A stretch of 64,000 nt of DNA from positions 13,764,001-13,828,000 of the forward strand of contig OZ176051.1 of the NCBI GenBank assembly GCA_964247055.1. The letters are read 5' to 3'. Source of the DNA: Paragordius varius. Taxonomy: Eukaryota > Nematomorpha. Within the stretch, counting starts at the first letter, position 1. Each line of letters opens with the position of its first letter. A program made the position numbers and the translations under genes. Shown in pieces: positions 12,297 through 26,344 of this stretch. Under the pieces are notes generated by a model. It did not search any database, was not told the DNA's origin, and saw only the letters and a list, made by a program, of their open reading frames with translations.

Positions 12297-12926
12297 GATA
12301 TTGAATTGTCAAAATAATGTTCGAATGACACTTGCGTTTCACTAATAAAGTCATGTTTTTTCTAAAAGATTGTATTATACATTTTTTGATATTTATTTAC
12401 AAATATTTTTAATCAAATTTAATCAAGAAATTTGTTTTAAAATGAATTTTGCCTTATGTTTGTGGCGTTCTGAATCTTCAAATACATAGCTTTTAATACT
12501 GGATATTTCAAATAAAATTTTACCTAGTTTGTTTTACACTTTCTTTCATCATTAAATATCCTATTATAGGATGTTTTTTATTTTATTGGTTCACATATAT
12601 GGAATAATTGCATATTTTACAATGCGCTTGATTGTTTTGTTTTTCGAAATAACTGGATATGCTTAAATGCTAATGTATTAAGGATGCATGTTTAACAATA
12701 TTATATTGTTAAATAAGCATATTTAAATATTTAAAATATATTTTTCAAAAATTATATTAAAAAACAATTAAATCTTAATATCTTTCTCCCAAAAAAAAGT
12801 ACTAGCAATTTTTCAAAAAACAGCTGTTTTTTTAAAATGACCATGGTCAAGAAATAAATAGTCACTTGGTCATGACTCGGTCAATTGACCGGGTCATGAC
12901 TTGGTCAGCACAACCCTATATATTGT

Positions 12927-14015
12927 ATTTGCATTTTCAGTCCTATGTTGGTAATCTAAGATATCTTTTTCTAAGCCTATTTATCTTTTGAAAGCCCGCA
13001 TAATTGTGTTAAAACTCCTGCTATAAACCATTATTGATGGTAGTTTCACAAATATGACTTAATAGTCCTAGTATTTGATTGTGGCTTAATTTATAGTATG
13101 CAGCATAGCAAACAGCTTTAAAGTGTTATAAAATTCTTATTTAAATTATATGGAGGTTTAGCAAGTTTTTGCTTTTTTAGTTTTATATGGGAGTATGATT
13201 TATTTAGGATGGAGTCCTAACCAGTGATTATTTAACCACTAAATTAAATGTTATTTTACCGAAAACATAAAACATTATTAATTCTTGTTGTTAAAACTTG
13301 GAATAAAGTCGATTTGTTGATATTTGTGTAATTTCCCCCCGTCTGTAAGGTTTGATGTGATGGAAATGAATAATGATTCATGTAACACAAGAACATAACA
13401 ATGTTTCGAACGAAACTATTTATTTGACATAACAAGTAAATGAAAAAAAAAATTATACTGCCAATAAATAAATTTCATGTATCTCCCCTTATAAACCGGT
13501 GTCATATAATTTGGTTTTATTGAATTTGGCTCACGTAATTTCGGTTGTAAAGCTAACTGTTATATTAGCATAGACTGTTATATTCTTTATAAAATACATA
13601 AAAAATAGAAGATAAAGTTTCATAAAAATTGTTACGCCACTGATACATTATAAAGTTTTTATTAATAAAAAATACTTATATAAAAAATGATCATACATTG
13701 TTTTAATTTTTATCAAAATTCACAAATATAAAAAATTAAATAAAAAAGATAATATTGATTCTATTATCAAATTATATAAAATATATATACCTTCATTACA
13801 AATCTCAAAATTTCTGAGTAATCTCAATATACCACGCCGATGACTAATTATTGTCTGATTCTAAAAAATATTTCATGGGATTTTAAAAGCTACAAAATAA
13901 TCTAATCTTCTTATTCTATGTGGATAAACCGAGCGAGGTATGTATCGTATGCATAAAACATAAGATTTACAATGTTTGATGGGTATAGAATTTAATTTAC
14001 TATATATATAATAAG
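12927..14015. other. Non-coding interval
   Basis: No gene, splice frame or clear repeat was recognised between the hAT element and the next MITE. Confidence 0.5.
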
Positions 14016-14023
14016 CTCTGTAC

Positions 14024-14357
14024 CAGGAATCAACAAGCGGCCCGCGGGCCGATCCGGCCCTACAGCCCTCGAAATATTTTAAAAAACACAAATAATTAGT
14101 AATTAAAAAGAATGCTATATACAATAAGCAAAATTGATGCTTTTTTAACGGATTTTCTTTTTACATCCCAAATTTCGGCAATTAAGGCAAAAAATGTTCA
14201 AATATATATATTTATATTGTGTTTGTAATTTGTTTTACAATCTTATGGTTGGTTAAATTACAACAAAATATTTATTAATTCTCATATAATTTTCGAATGC
14301 GTCCGGCCAGGTTTTTAAAGTAAAAATGCGGCCAGCTATTTGTGTTGGAGACCCCTA
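14024..14357. mobile_element. hAT-like MITE, 334 bp
   Basis: The left end CAGGAATCAACAAGCGGCCC and the inverse of the right end (TAGGGGTCTCCAACAC) are similar terminal repeats of the CAGGGGTNNCCAAC type. Flanks are CTCTGTAC (14016-14023) and CTCTATAC (14358-14365), a 7-of-8 match as expected for an ageing hAT duplication. The inside is A+T rich without coding potential, with G+C-rich GCGGCCCGC motifs only near the ends. Confidence 0.65.
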
Positions 14358-14365
14358 CTCTATAC

Positions 14366-15540
14366 GCTTATAACACATTATATACACATCACATTTAACA
14401 CATAATGTATGAAATAGAACAACGTATACATTTTTGTTTAATCCTTATTGGATTGCAAGTTTAGTAAATTAAATGGCTTATATTTTTTTATTTCCAATTA
14501 CTAATTATTATTAATGATACATAGGGAGAGAAAGGACTTTTTCTCGCTATTGAGACAAATAAGTTTTTTACAAGGTCGTATTAAAGAGACCTCTTATTCT
14601 AAATGGTGTATTAACAATAGCCAAAACTTTTAATCTATATATTTATAAAATTATTAATAAATGCTTTAAACTATCTCCATCAAGTTTAGTTAATTTTTAA
14701 TAGTATTCATTTGTGGACAGTTATAATTATAAGCGATTTCTGATCTTGAAATTCGTCATTTTTAAATAAAATACTGATTTCTAAAAGGATTGGAAAATAT
14801 AATAAGCACATATCGTAACATACAACATATAGTTTTTACAAAAAATATATGAACAACTTATTTATACATGGTAACTATCAATATTAATTCTCAATTGACT
14901 ATAGTCAATAATGACTTTAAGCACTCAAAAAAATCTGTTTGTTAGCTTAATTTGCAAAGCTGATAATGGTAGTTATTGTAAAATATTAATTTCGATTTAG
15001 TTTATTTTTTGAAAAAAAATAGTTAAACATTTTTAAATGTATAAACTCGGGACGTTAATGATCTACTGATTAATTGTTTTCGAAAAAATCTATTTACATT
15101 TGTAATATAAAAATTTATTATATATAAATATACCACACTTGTGCACCCTAAGGTTTTGCTTCTTGTATAATACGGTAGTAATATAAAAACAAGATCAATA
15201 TGTGAGAAATTACTTTAGTATTTGGAATCATTATCGGATTCTTTGGCGACACGTTAAATCTCAAGCAAAGGCTAGATTTTTTGAATATTTTCAGGTGTTT
15301 TTTAATGTTTCTCTTATTACTAGTATATAAAGTTGGGATTTTTAGCTTTTAGCAAAAATAGTCAAAAAACTGAAATGTGATTCTTTTTTTGTATCTTCGC
15401 CTTAATTTTTAATTATGGCGCTTGTCCTCCAAATTTTTGGGATTTTGAAGGCTATCACCGAGTGCCTATTTCTATCTATTAAAAATTGTAAAATTTTCAC
15501 TATTAAAAATCTGATAAAAGGATTAATGACCTAAAGTATA
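14366..15540. other. Non-coding interval
   Basis: A+T-rich sequence in which I see no exon and no well-defined repeat. Confidence 0.5.
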
Positions 15541-16834
15541 TATACACTGTGTACAAAAAGATTTTAAACAAAAAAAACAAAAGAATTCTCATAAGATGGC
15601 TTATGACCAGCATATTCATTTGCCGCAAAAATTGACAACCTACTTTTTGAAATATTGAGAGAAAATCAAAATCGGGCAAAAAGCGAAAATTAAGTATTAT
15701 TAAAGTTTCAAAAATAAATGATAAAATTTGAAATATTATGGTTTTATCATTTTAGTATATATTTTCAATATATAAATAGCCTAAAATCATATAGTTAAGG
15801 TTTCTATAAAATTTCAACTCAAAATATGGCGTTTTTCTCTTTTACACACTTAAAAGACAGAAAAATTTTAATGAAACAAAATTTCAACTCAAAAGATGGC
15901 GTTTTTCTTTTAACACACTTAAAAGACAAAAAAATTTTAATGAAACCATATTAAAATAATTCTTTTACCTAAAATTATTTAAATCTTAATCATGTTTTAT
16001 TCTGTAAAAAAATTTATATACTAAATTAAATCAAAAATATTGTTTTTTATTTTCGCATTTTTTTTCATCTGGTTTATGAGTGTATAAAAAAATTATACTG
16101 TTTTCTTTTGAATCTTACATGCGTGGGAAAAATAAAGTTGCAAAATAGTATATAAAATTGGTGGAATATCAACCAACAATCCGCACAAATTTCAATAAAA
16201 ATATTAATTTGTCTTAAAACATACTTGTTACAGGGATTTGTAAGGATTGTTGGTTGATATTCCACTACTTTTAAATTCTTTGCATAAATTATATACTCAA
16301 AAATTCCCACTCGTGTAAGATTCCAAACTAAAACAGTATAAACTTGTTATAAACTGATAAACCAGATAGAAAAATGCGAAAATAAAAAACAATACTTTTG
16401 GTTTAATTTTAATAAATTTTTTTTTACTGAATAAAATATAAATATTAAGAATTTAATAGTGAGTTTAGGTATTAAATAATTAAAAAAAAATATTTCATTA
16501 TAGTCTCATTAAAATTTTAAGTCTTTTAAGTGTGTTAAAAGAAAAACGCTATCTTGCTTAAATTTTATTGAATTCCTAACTATATGATTTTAGGCTATTT
16601 ATATATTGATAGTATATCCTAAAATGATAATAAACCATAATATCTCAAATTTTATCATTATTTTTTGAATTTCCCTAATTATCCTTAAATTTCACTTTTT
16701 GCACGAGTTCGATTTTCTCTCACTATTTCAAAAACTAGGTTAATAAATAAAAATTTTTGCGGCAAATGAATACGCTGTTCATAAGCTATCTCATAAAAAA
16801 ATTTTTGTTAAATATTTTTTGCACATGGTATATA
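15541..16834. mobile_element. Giant palindrome: foldback MITE, about 1.29 kb
   Basis: The two halves are inverted copies along almost their full length. Outer ends: TACACTGTGTACAAAAAGAT on the left, TTTTTTGCACATGGTATATA on the right. Middle landmarks: CATTTGCCGCAAAAA (left) against TTTTTGCGGCAAATG (right), and GGCGTTTTTCTTTT against AAAAGAAAAACGC. Centre: GTGGAATATCAACCAACAAT at 16161 against its inverse ending at 16265, with a loop of about 61 bases. The left arm also carries a short direct duplication of about 62 bp (15828-15950). TA-rich flanks and the CACTGTGTACAAAA end suggest a Tc1/mariner-related foldback. No coding content; the short frame inside is a shadow of the palindrome. Confidence 0.82.
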
Positions 16835-17383
16835 TATTAGATATTTATCCTGAAGGTTTCAGTTAATGATGATTTAATTTGTCATTTTACGTTTTCCAAG
16901 TATGAGGCCTTAAAAAACTAATTAAAATGCCGCCTCTGTCAACAAAAAAGCACATTTATTTTAAAAGCATTGTATATCTATTCATAAATATCAAAAATGA
17001 CTCATTTTTGAGTCATCAACATTTTTAGATTTTAATAGTTGAAACTATTTTATACCTATATATATTTATATTGAATATTTGCTAAAACTAAAAATTTATA
17101 TTTTGACAAGGACCAAATAAGACATATGAAATTTAAAATGAAACCAACCTTTTCGTAATAAAATGCTATTCATTAGACTTATAAAGTATACAATCAAAAG
17201 TGACATATATAGTAATGAGTTTTTTTGTTAAACAAAAATCTATCATTGATTTACTGATTTAAATTATAATACAGTATATCTTTAAGCATAATATCAACTT
17301 TATAGCAAATTAAAAGATTAGATAACAATATAAATATGGCGCCTAGGTTGAAATGTTCATGCACCTGTAATAACGTAACAATT

Positions 17384-17404
17384 AATATATATATATATAT
17401 ATAT
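17384..17404. repeat. (TA)n microsatellite
   Basis: About ten TA units in an otherwise non-coding stretch. Confidence 0.85.
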
Positions 17405-17543
17405 TTACTTTATGAATTTTTAATGCATTCATTATATTCTTTCACTCTTAGAACATTTAGTACAGTTAAATTTAAGGTTATCAACTAAAATGATAATATA
17501 TTGATATTATAGAAATAATTTATCAATTTTATTATTTAAAGAG

Positions 17544-17828
17544 CAGGGGCGGCTATATGCGGCCCGCGAAAAAAATGCAATCCATAATTTAGAAAAAAAT
17601 ATGTTCATAAAAATCTTGGCTCAATTGATATTTTTTAAATATTTTTTTAAACAAGAATATCCAACTAACAAGAGGGAGAAAAATTGTTCCATTTCGTTTT
17701 CTTTTAGTAATCTTATCTATGATATCAAACTAATTATTAATGAATGCCCATAAATATTTCAAATAAGACCCGTCGTAATTTATTAGCTAAAATGCGGCCT
17801 GCAAAGTCATTTGTTTTGGACACTACTG
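17544..17828. mobile_element. hAT-like MITE, about 285 bp
   Basis: It begins CAGGGGCGGCTATATGCGGC and ends TTGTTTTGGACACTACTG, an imperfect inverse pair of the CAGNGGTGTCCAAA type, with GCGGCCCGC-like boxes inside both ends. No convincing target duplication remains. A SINE copy starts about 10 bases to its right. Confidence 0.5.
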
Positions 17829-17837
17829 TTTAAATTC

Positions 17838-17995
17838 TCCTTTTTTTATTAGAAAAGGACCTAAATTGTAATCAGGACTTAAAAGCTCTAACGCTCACTC
17901 ACCCAAGGTTACACTGATGATGATAAACTTCGTAGTATTGGGGTTTGAACTCTAATCACAATACACACAGTTTAAGAGTCCGGCCCTAAAAGATT
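17838..17995 (-). mobile_element. tRNA-derived SINE, minus-strand copy
   Basis: Reading the minus strand from 17995: GGGCCGGACTCTTAAACTGT, then a B-box-like AGAGTTCAAACCCC, then ATCATCATCAGTG, a GGGTGAGTGAGCG segment, ACAATTTAGGTCC and the tail TAATAAAAAAAGGAG. The order and sequence match the better preserved copy at 45268-45470. The A-box half is worn. Confidence 0.7.
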
Positions 17996-18403
17996 TCACA
18001 GGTCTTGATGCATTTTAACTCCTACCGTTAAACCCTCTAAACTATAACTTTTTTAGTCTCAGATTACCTATTATAACTATTAAGCGTTTATGATTTTTCG
18101 GGTAAGAAAATTACTTAGATTTAGATGACAAACAAAATATTTATTAAATTTTTAATTAAAATATTAAATATTTGAAAATGTCCTAAGAGATATATGTTCT
18201 TTTAGAAAACTTATGGTAATACGAATTAAAGCTAATTTCATACTTAACGACCAAGATATTAACTTTATGTGATTGAAAACAAAAATCTGATGTAATGTTG
18301 AAGTATCTAAACTTTAAAATTAAACTATTACTTGGATATATTTAACATACTAACAGTAAATATGTAGATTATTCAAATATTTTTATAAATTTATAGTTAC
18401 AAC

Positions 18404-19076
18404 TAGGGTTGTACCGACCAAGTTATGAGCCGGTCATTATTTTTTGACAATGGTCAGTTAAAAAACAGCTGTTTTTTAAAAAATTAGTAAATTTTTTTTA
18501 AAGAGAGATATTAGGATTTTATTGTTTTTTAATATCATATATAAATATTTAAATATATTAAATAATCGATATTTTATACTTATTTAACAATATGAAAAAT
18601 TGTTAAAATGCATTCTTATAACATTAACATTTAAGCATATCCAGTTATTTCAAACAACGAAACAATCAAGCCTTGTTCAAAATATGCAATTACATATGTG
18701 GGAACCAATAAAATGAAAAAACATCTTATATTTGGATATTAATTCATTGAGAAAATACATCTAAACTACGTAATTTTTTTTTTAAAATCCAGTATTGAAA
18801 GCTATGTATTCGAAGATTTAGAATGCCATAAACATGTGGCAAAATTCGTTTGAAAATAAAATTCTTGATTAATTTTGATTGAATTTTTGTAAATAATAAA
18901 TATCAAAAAAATATATAATACAAACTTTTTAAAAAACATGACATTTTTCACAATCTCTAATATCGCATGATATTTACTTTATAAAACAGGTCATGACAAT
19001 GGTCATGACCATGGCTGACTGGGTCTGACCGGACATTTTTGAAAAAACAGTCAAATGCCACCTATGTACAACCATA
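18404..19076 (+). mobile_element. hAT-type MITE with GGTCATGACC subterminal palindromes
   Basis: The left end TAGGGTTGTAC and right end GTACAACCATA are inverted with one mismatch. The subterminal motifs GGTCATGACAATGGTCATG and GACTGGGTCTGACCGGAC match those at 9362-9440. The internal sequence matches 12300-12900 (inverted) and 57343-57959. The flanking 8-mers do not match, so this copy is probably older. No transposase. Confidence 0.75.
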
Positions 19077-21599
19077 AATTAATTTTTTGTTTTAATACCA
19101 TTAAAATTAATGCTCTTATCGATCCAAAACTCACATCTTTTTCAGATCCTTATAGTCGATGTGGTTAAGAAGTATTTTCAAGCAACTTTTTATATTTCCC
19201 ATTGTGTTGCGCTTTAGTAGGTAAATCCAGCCATGGCTATTTGGTAAGAGACACCTAAATAAATCTGCGCCTACTATCAATGTTTAAATTTATTTTCTTG
19301 GCCACATATTTTACAAAAAAATATAAAAAAAAATTTACGATATATTCTAAATTTTCACATTAAATAATGTAATTTTAGCTTCACGGTTTGTTAAGCTATG
19401 TCGACTAATAAATAATTTCACAGTCATTTTGACATGTTATAAAACATTATTCGCTGTTAGAATCTGTGATAGTTATCGGTAAAATATACCCTATAAATTC
19501 ATCCCACGAACAATTCAAAATTGAAGTTGCGATGGGAAAAGTACTATCAAATTCGAAAAAAATAACTTTTTATTTTTGCCATTTTGAAACGGTATATTAC
19601 TAAAAATATTATTACTATAGTCGTAAGTTAGCATTGGATCTACCAAAAACAATTCATTAAAATTAAGTGAATTGAAAATGCCATAAGCCAATATAATTTT
19701 GTTTTTTTGAATTAAAACGAAAATAGTTTACTGTATACTCATTTATAAAATTAATAATTGTAAGTGTTTTCACTCAATTTGCTAAACCAGCCATTGCTAT
19801 CAAGGTTAGGTGAGTGATTTTATATGACCATAACTTTACATTTTATTGAAAAAAATATGGATTATTTTTTTAATCATTCATTAATATATATAAATTATTG
19901 GGTAGCCTATTAATTGAGATAGAAAATAAGTTACCTTAAATCACACTTGTTAATAAGATTTTATTTAAATGGGTACAATATATATTTTAAGAAAAACAAT
20001 TTAAATTTTGGCGGACAGTGTATATAAAATTGTATTTTCGAATATTAATTTCGTTTATGACCACCTAAACAGTAAACTAATGAGTGAATTACTTATCAAT
20101 TTATAATTCTATTCTGGCACAATTAAGGAAAATACTTTTTGTAATATTATTGTAAATGATAGAATAAGACTGGTCGAATAAATTTAAAAATATTTGTGCA
20201 TAATAACCAAGATAAACGATTTTAAATAAAAATATAAATATTTATAAAAAAAAATAATTGACTAATTTATCTAGTTAAAAAGGGCACCCCAAACTACTTT
20301 CAAATTTGGAGCCTTATTTACTCTCTTTTACAAGAGACAATATATTTTCATTTATAAAAGCGTGAAAATATCATAATAAGTTTAAATGAAGAAAATTAAA
20401 TTTCATATTGCCTTTAATATCAAACCTAATCATAACAAAAGAGTTAAAAAAACTTTTTTAAAAACAGCTTAGTGAAAATTAGTTTTTTTAAATAATTTAT
20501 AAACATGATTTTATTCTGAGGAGAGTCTGGCTATCAACATCAAACTTCGTTTTCACCCTAATGGCAAATTATGTAACTAATAAACTATTAGATTATTCCG
20601 ATGCTTTTTGTTGAACAAAAAGTCTCATTTTAATAACAACGTGTTCAACAAATACCTAGCCATATCAATAAGCTATCTAACAAAATGTAAAACACACTCC
20701 TTTTTGATTGAAATTATTTTTTTTAAAGCGGATTATGATTTATAATACATGGTCAAACCGTAAATTATTTAAATTATACATTTTTGTTTTTGACAACACT
20801 GAAAAATATCTATCATTTTTAAGATGATAGAAATCTTTAACGACATGCGAATTATGCATAATGTTATTGTAATTCAAAGGGGTTGTCGTAAAAAATCGCA
20901 ATTTTTTTTAAACACATTGACAAATTTTGCAAATATTTCAGTTAATTTATAGAAAATATTTATTTTGATGATATAATCATTATCGCTAATAAGTAAGGAG
21001 GGAACCCAAAACTGATTAAAAAAATGTATATAATATTTGGTGTTTATATAATATGGATATTAACACAAAAATTGTTTTACCATGCAAAGCTTAGACTGTA
21101 TAACTGTAATTACACTGAATATGTTTTAAGTAATTTCAAGCTGGAAAAGGAGAAAAATATATCCAGATAAATTGGCCATTGTATTTGTTGATAGTGTTAT
21201 GTAATTACTTTTTTTTAAAGTAATAGACATTATAATAGGATTTTTATTTTTTATATAAAAATAAAAGTAAACCATTTAAACATAATTATAATATAATTAT
21301 AATGTCCTTGTTTTGTCGCATCATGCGAAAAAAATTTGTTGGCAGTTAGCTTAATTCATTAATATTTTTTGGTAAACTGTTATAAAATTTAATTTAATGG
21401 CTTATTTCATTTTTATTTTTATTTAATGGACACTCATTTATACGTCTCAAATGAAAAACACTTAATTGGTCCTTAATTGTCCCTGACACGTTTATGATAA
21501 AAGACCTAAATACTATAAAGTAAGGTAACAAGTATATAATTTCAATTTAATATTTTCGCAAAAATGTTAAAAATTTTGGACGAGGATAGTAAGATCTTT

Positions 21600-23450
21600 G
21601 TATGCATTATTTCTAATTGAATAAAACAGATAAAGATCCCTTTTTGACATTAGCCCTCTAAGCATTAAGATTACATTTAGAGCAATGTATATACTCTTTC
21701 AAACTTTAACGTTGATGAAACAGTTTTCAAAAACTATAAATATATTTATATATATATATTTCATGAATCAGAGTACATACGAAGTTGTCCTATATTACCC
21801 TCTGTTACAAATTCCTGTTGTTCGACACGATCATAGGTAGAATTATCATATATCACTGGGCCAATAATATAAAATATTTAACGATTGGAGGCGAGGTTTT
21901 ATTGTGTTTATTCAAAAAAGCGCTTTTACCTCCTATGTCAACTATTTTGCTAATGTTATACATTTTCCGATGCATTCAGCCACATTATTTTTTTGGCGGC
22001 GTTTTCAGAGTGAGCCCCAATATTAAGTTTATTTAAAAAACAAACTAAATGACCTACTTATCGATAATAGCTAAAACCCTTATTAACTTGCGTACGATTT
22101 TTAGATATTTCATTTCGCATTTATTTCATATGTGGCGTTAAAGGGTGGTTCCTTAGCCCTAGACTAATATTACTAAAGTCTAATAGATTTTTTAATGAAA
22201 TGCATTAACTTTTTAGAATAACAATGTGACATAAGGAAGCTTATCTTAAACCAACACTTGACCGAAATTTTTGCCTTCTATCATTGATTTGAAGGCCGGC
22301 TAATTATACGAAGTTGCTTTAAAGTTAAGTTCGTATCCCCCTGTTCTTGACAAATATAAATAATTTAACACTATTATTTTATTGGTTAATTAGTTTTCCA
22401 ATAAAATGCAATAAAGCCACGTTATTTTTATAAGGTCACGTATTTACCTAATTGGCCCTATCATTTAACCATGATCTCATTAAAAAAGCATCACTATCAA
22501 ATTTTTTCCTAACCGCTTTCAAGCAATGATTTATATATAATGGCATTTTTAACCTAGTTAATGCCCTAACCATCTGTTGAATAAAATATTCACTGAACCA
22601 AAATAATTGACTTCCTAAATTTTAAATATGCATCAGAGTCAGGTTATTTTTATAAGCGTGTATGAAGCTTTACCCATAGAGTCATAAAAAGCGCCTGAAC
22701 AATTGCCTTTATACAGGAAGTATCCAATATTTTATACATTTTCTAAAAATGGCTTCACGGTTATGTGTTTTCGGTAGCGTATATCTAACGAGCGTTGTCT
22801 CAACTATAAACTAAGCAAATATGTGTAGTAAAACTTTTGTCGTTGAGATATTAATTAACATGAGGCTACTTTCATATACTCTATATAAATGGTCCAACGC
22901 TTTATCCGTATTACACAGCCATTATCTTAGGGTCTTCTAATAAACCGGACCCTAAAGGGCTAATTTGGAAATGTTTTATGATATATGCCTTTTTTTTCTA
23001 ACAAACCATTATCAAAAAAGATTATTTAAGATAATCAAAAAGTTGCTCCGAAGCCACGGGGTATAACAGTGTGTTTGAGCCCCTATATGATATTGGATAA
23101 ATCTTTCTTCTAACTTAAATAGCTGGAATATTGCTAAAATGGTAAAATTTTCCGATTCCTTTGCGATTCAGGATTTATATAGTGGCGTTCTGTTAATAGG
23201 TTGGGGTATTGAGGATGGGCTTATCAAAATACCCACCATTTTTTTCTTTTTTATATAAAATATCGAAAATAGATTTCTATTATTCTTTAAGTTATCCCAA
23301 AATTTTTTTTATCTCTAGGTCAATAAATATATGCTTGATTATTTACTTTATCACGGTAAAAATAACTTTTAAAATGGTAGCGTTTTTAGGATAGACCCCT
23401 AATCATGAGCTTATTAGCGATTGGTTTTTAGATTTCTGTGAGATAATTGT
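21600..23450. repeat. Degenerate relative of the ~160-bp tandem repeat
   Basis: Phrases such as TTTACCCATAGAGTCA ... ATTGCCTTTATACAGGAAGT (22669-22720) resemble CTACCCATAGACCTA ... TTTGCCTTTATAGGAAAT in the clearer array at 30262-30330. Similar G+C-richer patches recur across this interval at irregular spacing. The boundaries and unit length are not firmly readable. Confidence 0.35.
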
Positions 23451-26344
23451 CATTTATTGAATTGATAAATATAATGTAATGTTTTACCAAAAGTTGGTTA
23501 GGAGCCTTATTTTTTATATGGTGATTATCATGAGTTGGATTCCTCACCAAAAATTAATTGAACTTATATTGATTTTTATTAGTCTTGTTAATTTTTCAAA
23601 CAAATATGTTTATTTATGCTATGGGTCGCACACAGGGGCAAATTCAAAGTGCCGACCATGTTTGGGGCATTTGTACATTTTTAATTATAAATAAAAAAAA
23701 TGGTAAACACAATTATTTGGGATTCTAATATCCATTTTTATGTACAGGTTCGGCTTAGGACCAATATTTAAATTATGAAATTAAAAGTTTGAGTAAAACC
23801 ATCTTTATTCTGAATTTGATTTAGCACGCTTAGTGGTCGAATTCGACCTAATTCATTACCCATCTACATAAATCAGGATATGTTTCTTTTATTATTATTT
23901 TATATATATATTAAATGAAACTGTGTGCACTTGGTAATTAAAAAGGTTGTCCCAAAAGGTACGTCTCTTGTAATTGTTTACTTCATAAAGTTCTATTATG
24001 AGCTAAGTTCATATCTAATTTGTACTCTAGATCCTCTTGAATTGTCTGCAGGTATGTTTTATGGGGTCTGTTAATAATAAAGATAATATCAAACTTCCAT
24101 TTTCTAATTATACGTCATATGATAATGTCATCCCTCAATGATTCATATCTTTTTTATTCTTTTATAGTGTTATATCCAACGGTGTTAAGATCTTATATGA
24201 TCCATACTTTATGCCAATTTTAATAACAAAATCGTAAGTTATAACTAAATTGCTACATTTTTAAATTTGATAAAAATTAATTTGGATCATATTTAACCTA
24301 CTTAGTTTATGGCATCTTGTTCCATTCTCAAATTATATCATAAAAAATTGTAAAATCAGATATATATGAGACATTAATTTAATATTTTTTTTTCATTGTT
24401 CTAGCGGCACAAATTAATTTGTTTGTATTTGTTGTTAGCATTTGTCCAGATAATTGGTTTATAACTGCCTTTTGAAAAAAACGGCGCTTGAAGTAAATAT
24501 GAAAAAGCAATACACTTTGGTATTATTGCAAATTTGTTCAATGATGATTATTCTGTTTATCTAAAAAATTATAAGCATAGTATTTATGTTGGAATTATTT
24601 GACCTTTAAGCCAATCTCTGTTTAATAATAATAATAATGTATACATTTATATAAAGCATTATATATTTTTTTCCATCTCCTAGTAGAAGGTATAATATAT
24701 TTCATGGTTAAATAAGTATGTCTTTGGGAATGTATGTTAAGTGGTTTTTAATCAAATTATCAGGTTTAATTTAATTAAATTATTTTTATATATAAAGTTT
24801 TAAATACAAGCGTTAAATAGCTGTTTATAACAAATCTCAAAATCTATGTTTTACGAAATTTATCTATAAAGAAATGCATCGTTATAACCTTTCATAATAT
24901 ACGTCGTTAGTTATGTTTGCCGTATATTAAAATAATGTTTATTTTAAATGATATCTTAAACCTTATGTTCCAGAACTGTTTATGTGCCTTTCAGTGCATT
25001 AAATGATGCGTGGAGCTTTTTTAACTGGCTTCCACCTATCCCATCTCTCAGGCAATAATAATATATAAATGTCCCAGAAAAACTGATTGTCTTTTATAAA
25101 CCATGAGACTACCAGAACGCCCATATTATATCTCAACTTTTGATATTTGAAAGCATGTTTGGCTGGGTTAGTCGATAGAGCCTGGTTCATATGTTTCTCA
25201 CCAAACGATAACTTTAAGTAGCCTTTTTTCTAATGCGTGCCTCAAATGTTTTTCTTCAAGCACAACTTTCTCATGAGAATAAAAAAAATACACTAGTTTT
25301 TCACAAACCTAACTTGTCTGATGAACAAAATGGGGTTTGTATCAGTTTAATCAATCGTCTGTCTATATATAATCGAGTAAAATCTTCTAACTACACCTAG
25401 TGTTCGCATTTTGGGCCCCGGTATATAAATGTATGCGTGGCTCTCGCATTCCGTATATACTTGAAAATATACACATCTAATTAGACTTATTTTATTTTTT
25501 TCTTTCAAATCTTACCATACTTTTTTAGCTGGAACCTAAATAGTTTATGTGCGCAAATGTTTCCATGCTTTGTTGTGAAAATTCTAAATTATTTTATTTT
25601 TATCTTAATCATAAATGATGATATTTAGTATATCAGAGAAACAGAATTAAATTTTTATATTTTTATATTAGGCAAAAAAAGAAAAACAATAGTTGGTAAC
25701 CATTATTAGAAAATATGATTGGAGAAGTCGGATAGCAAAAATTTAATTTACCAGAGTTCGAGTTAATATAGGATAAGTTTTTTACATTTTTCCACAATTT
25801 GATTTTATTTATTTTTAAATTCAAACCATAATATATATTATGGCCCTAAACTATAATTCAACCTGATTGTTATAGTTTTTAATTAATGAAAAACGTTTCT
25901 ATATAAAAGGATGTTTTGGCATCAATTATATCTTTGTGTCTCTCATGTTATCTACAAAAAATTTTTTATTATAAAAACCAAACCAATTAAATACATCCTA
26001 ACCATAAAATTTCTATCACACTTTGCATACCAATTATATGACTGTTAGATTTCATATTATGTCATACGCACAAAAATCTAATAAAAATTTGTCATAAAAA
26101 TAAAATACTATAAACCAAACAATAAAATGTTTTGAATTATATTTTACACCTAGCTACTTTAAATGTAAAATTATTAGTGCCACGTGCTCTTAGCCGGAAA
26201 ATAGCGTGTTTAGTTTTACTAAACTAACACAATATATAATAGATTTTTTCTTGTTTCCGAAAAAATCCGACCGGCTGCATTTGGAAAATATATGGGCATT
26301 AACAAATATTTTATTAGAATTCAAATCTAGAATGTAAAAACACT

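Larger units (their letters stand above)
9362..12918 (-). mobile_element. hAT-type nonautonomous element, split by a LINE insertion
   Basis: The ends are perfect 11-bp inverted repeats, TAGGGTTGTGC at 9362 and GCACAACCCTA ending at 12918. They are flanked by an exact 8-bp duplication TATATTGT (9354-9361 and 12919-12926); 8 bp is the hAT hallmark. The subterminal zones are rich in GGTCATGACC-type palindromes. The outer portions (9362 to about 9472 and about 12297-12918) match, in inverse orientation, the simple copies at 18404-19076 and 57343-57959. Without the LINE the element would be about 730 bp. No transposase of its own is seen. Confidence 0.88.

Noticed and set aside
16074-16310. 78-codon minus-strand frame
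   Set aside because: It lies across the centre of the giant palindrome and only reflects the inverted repeat.
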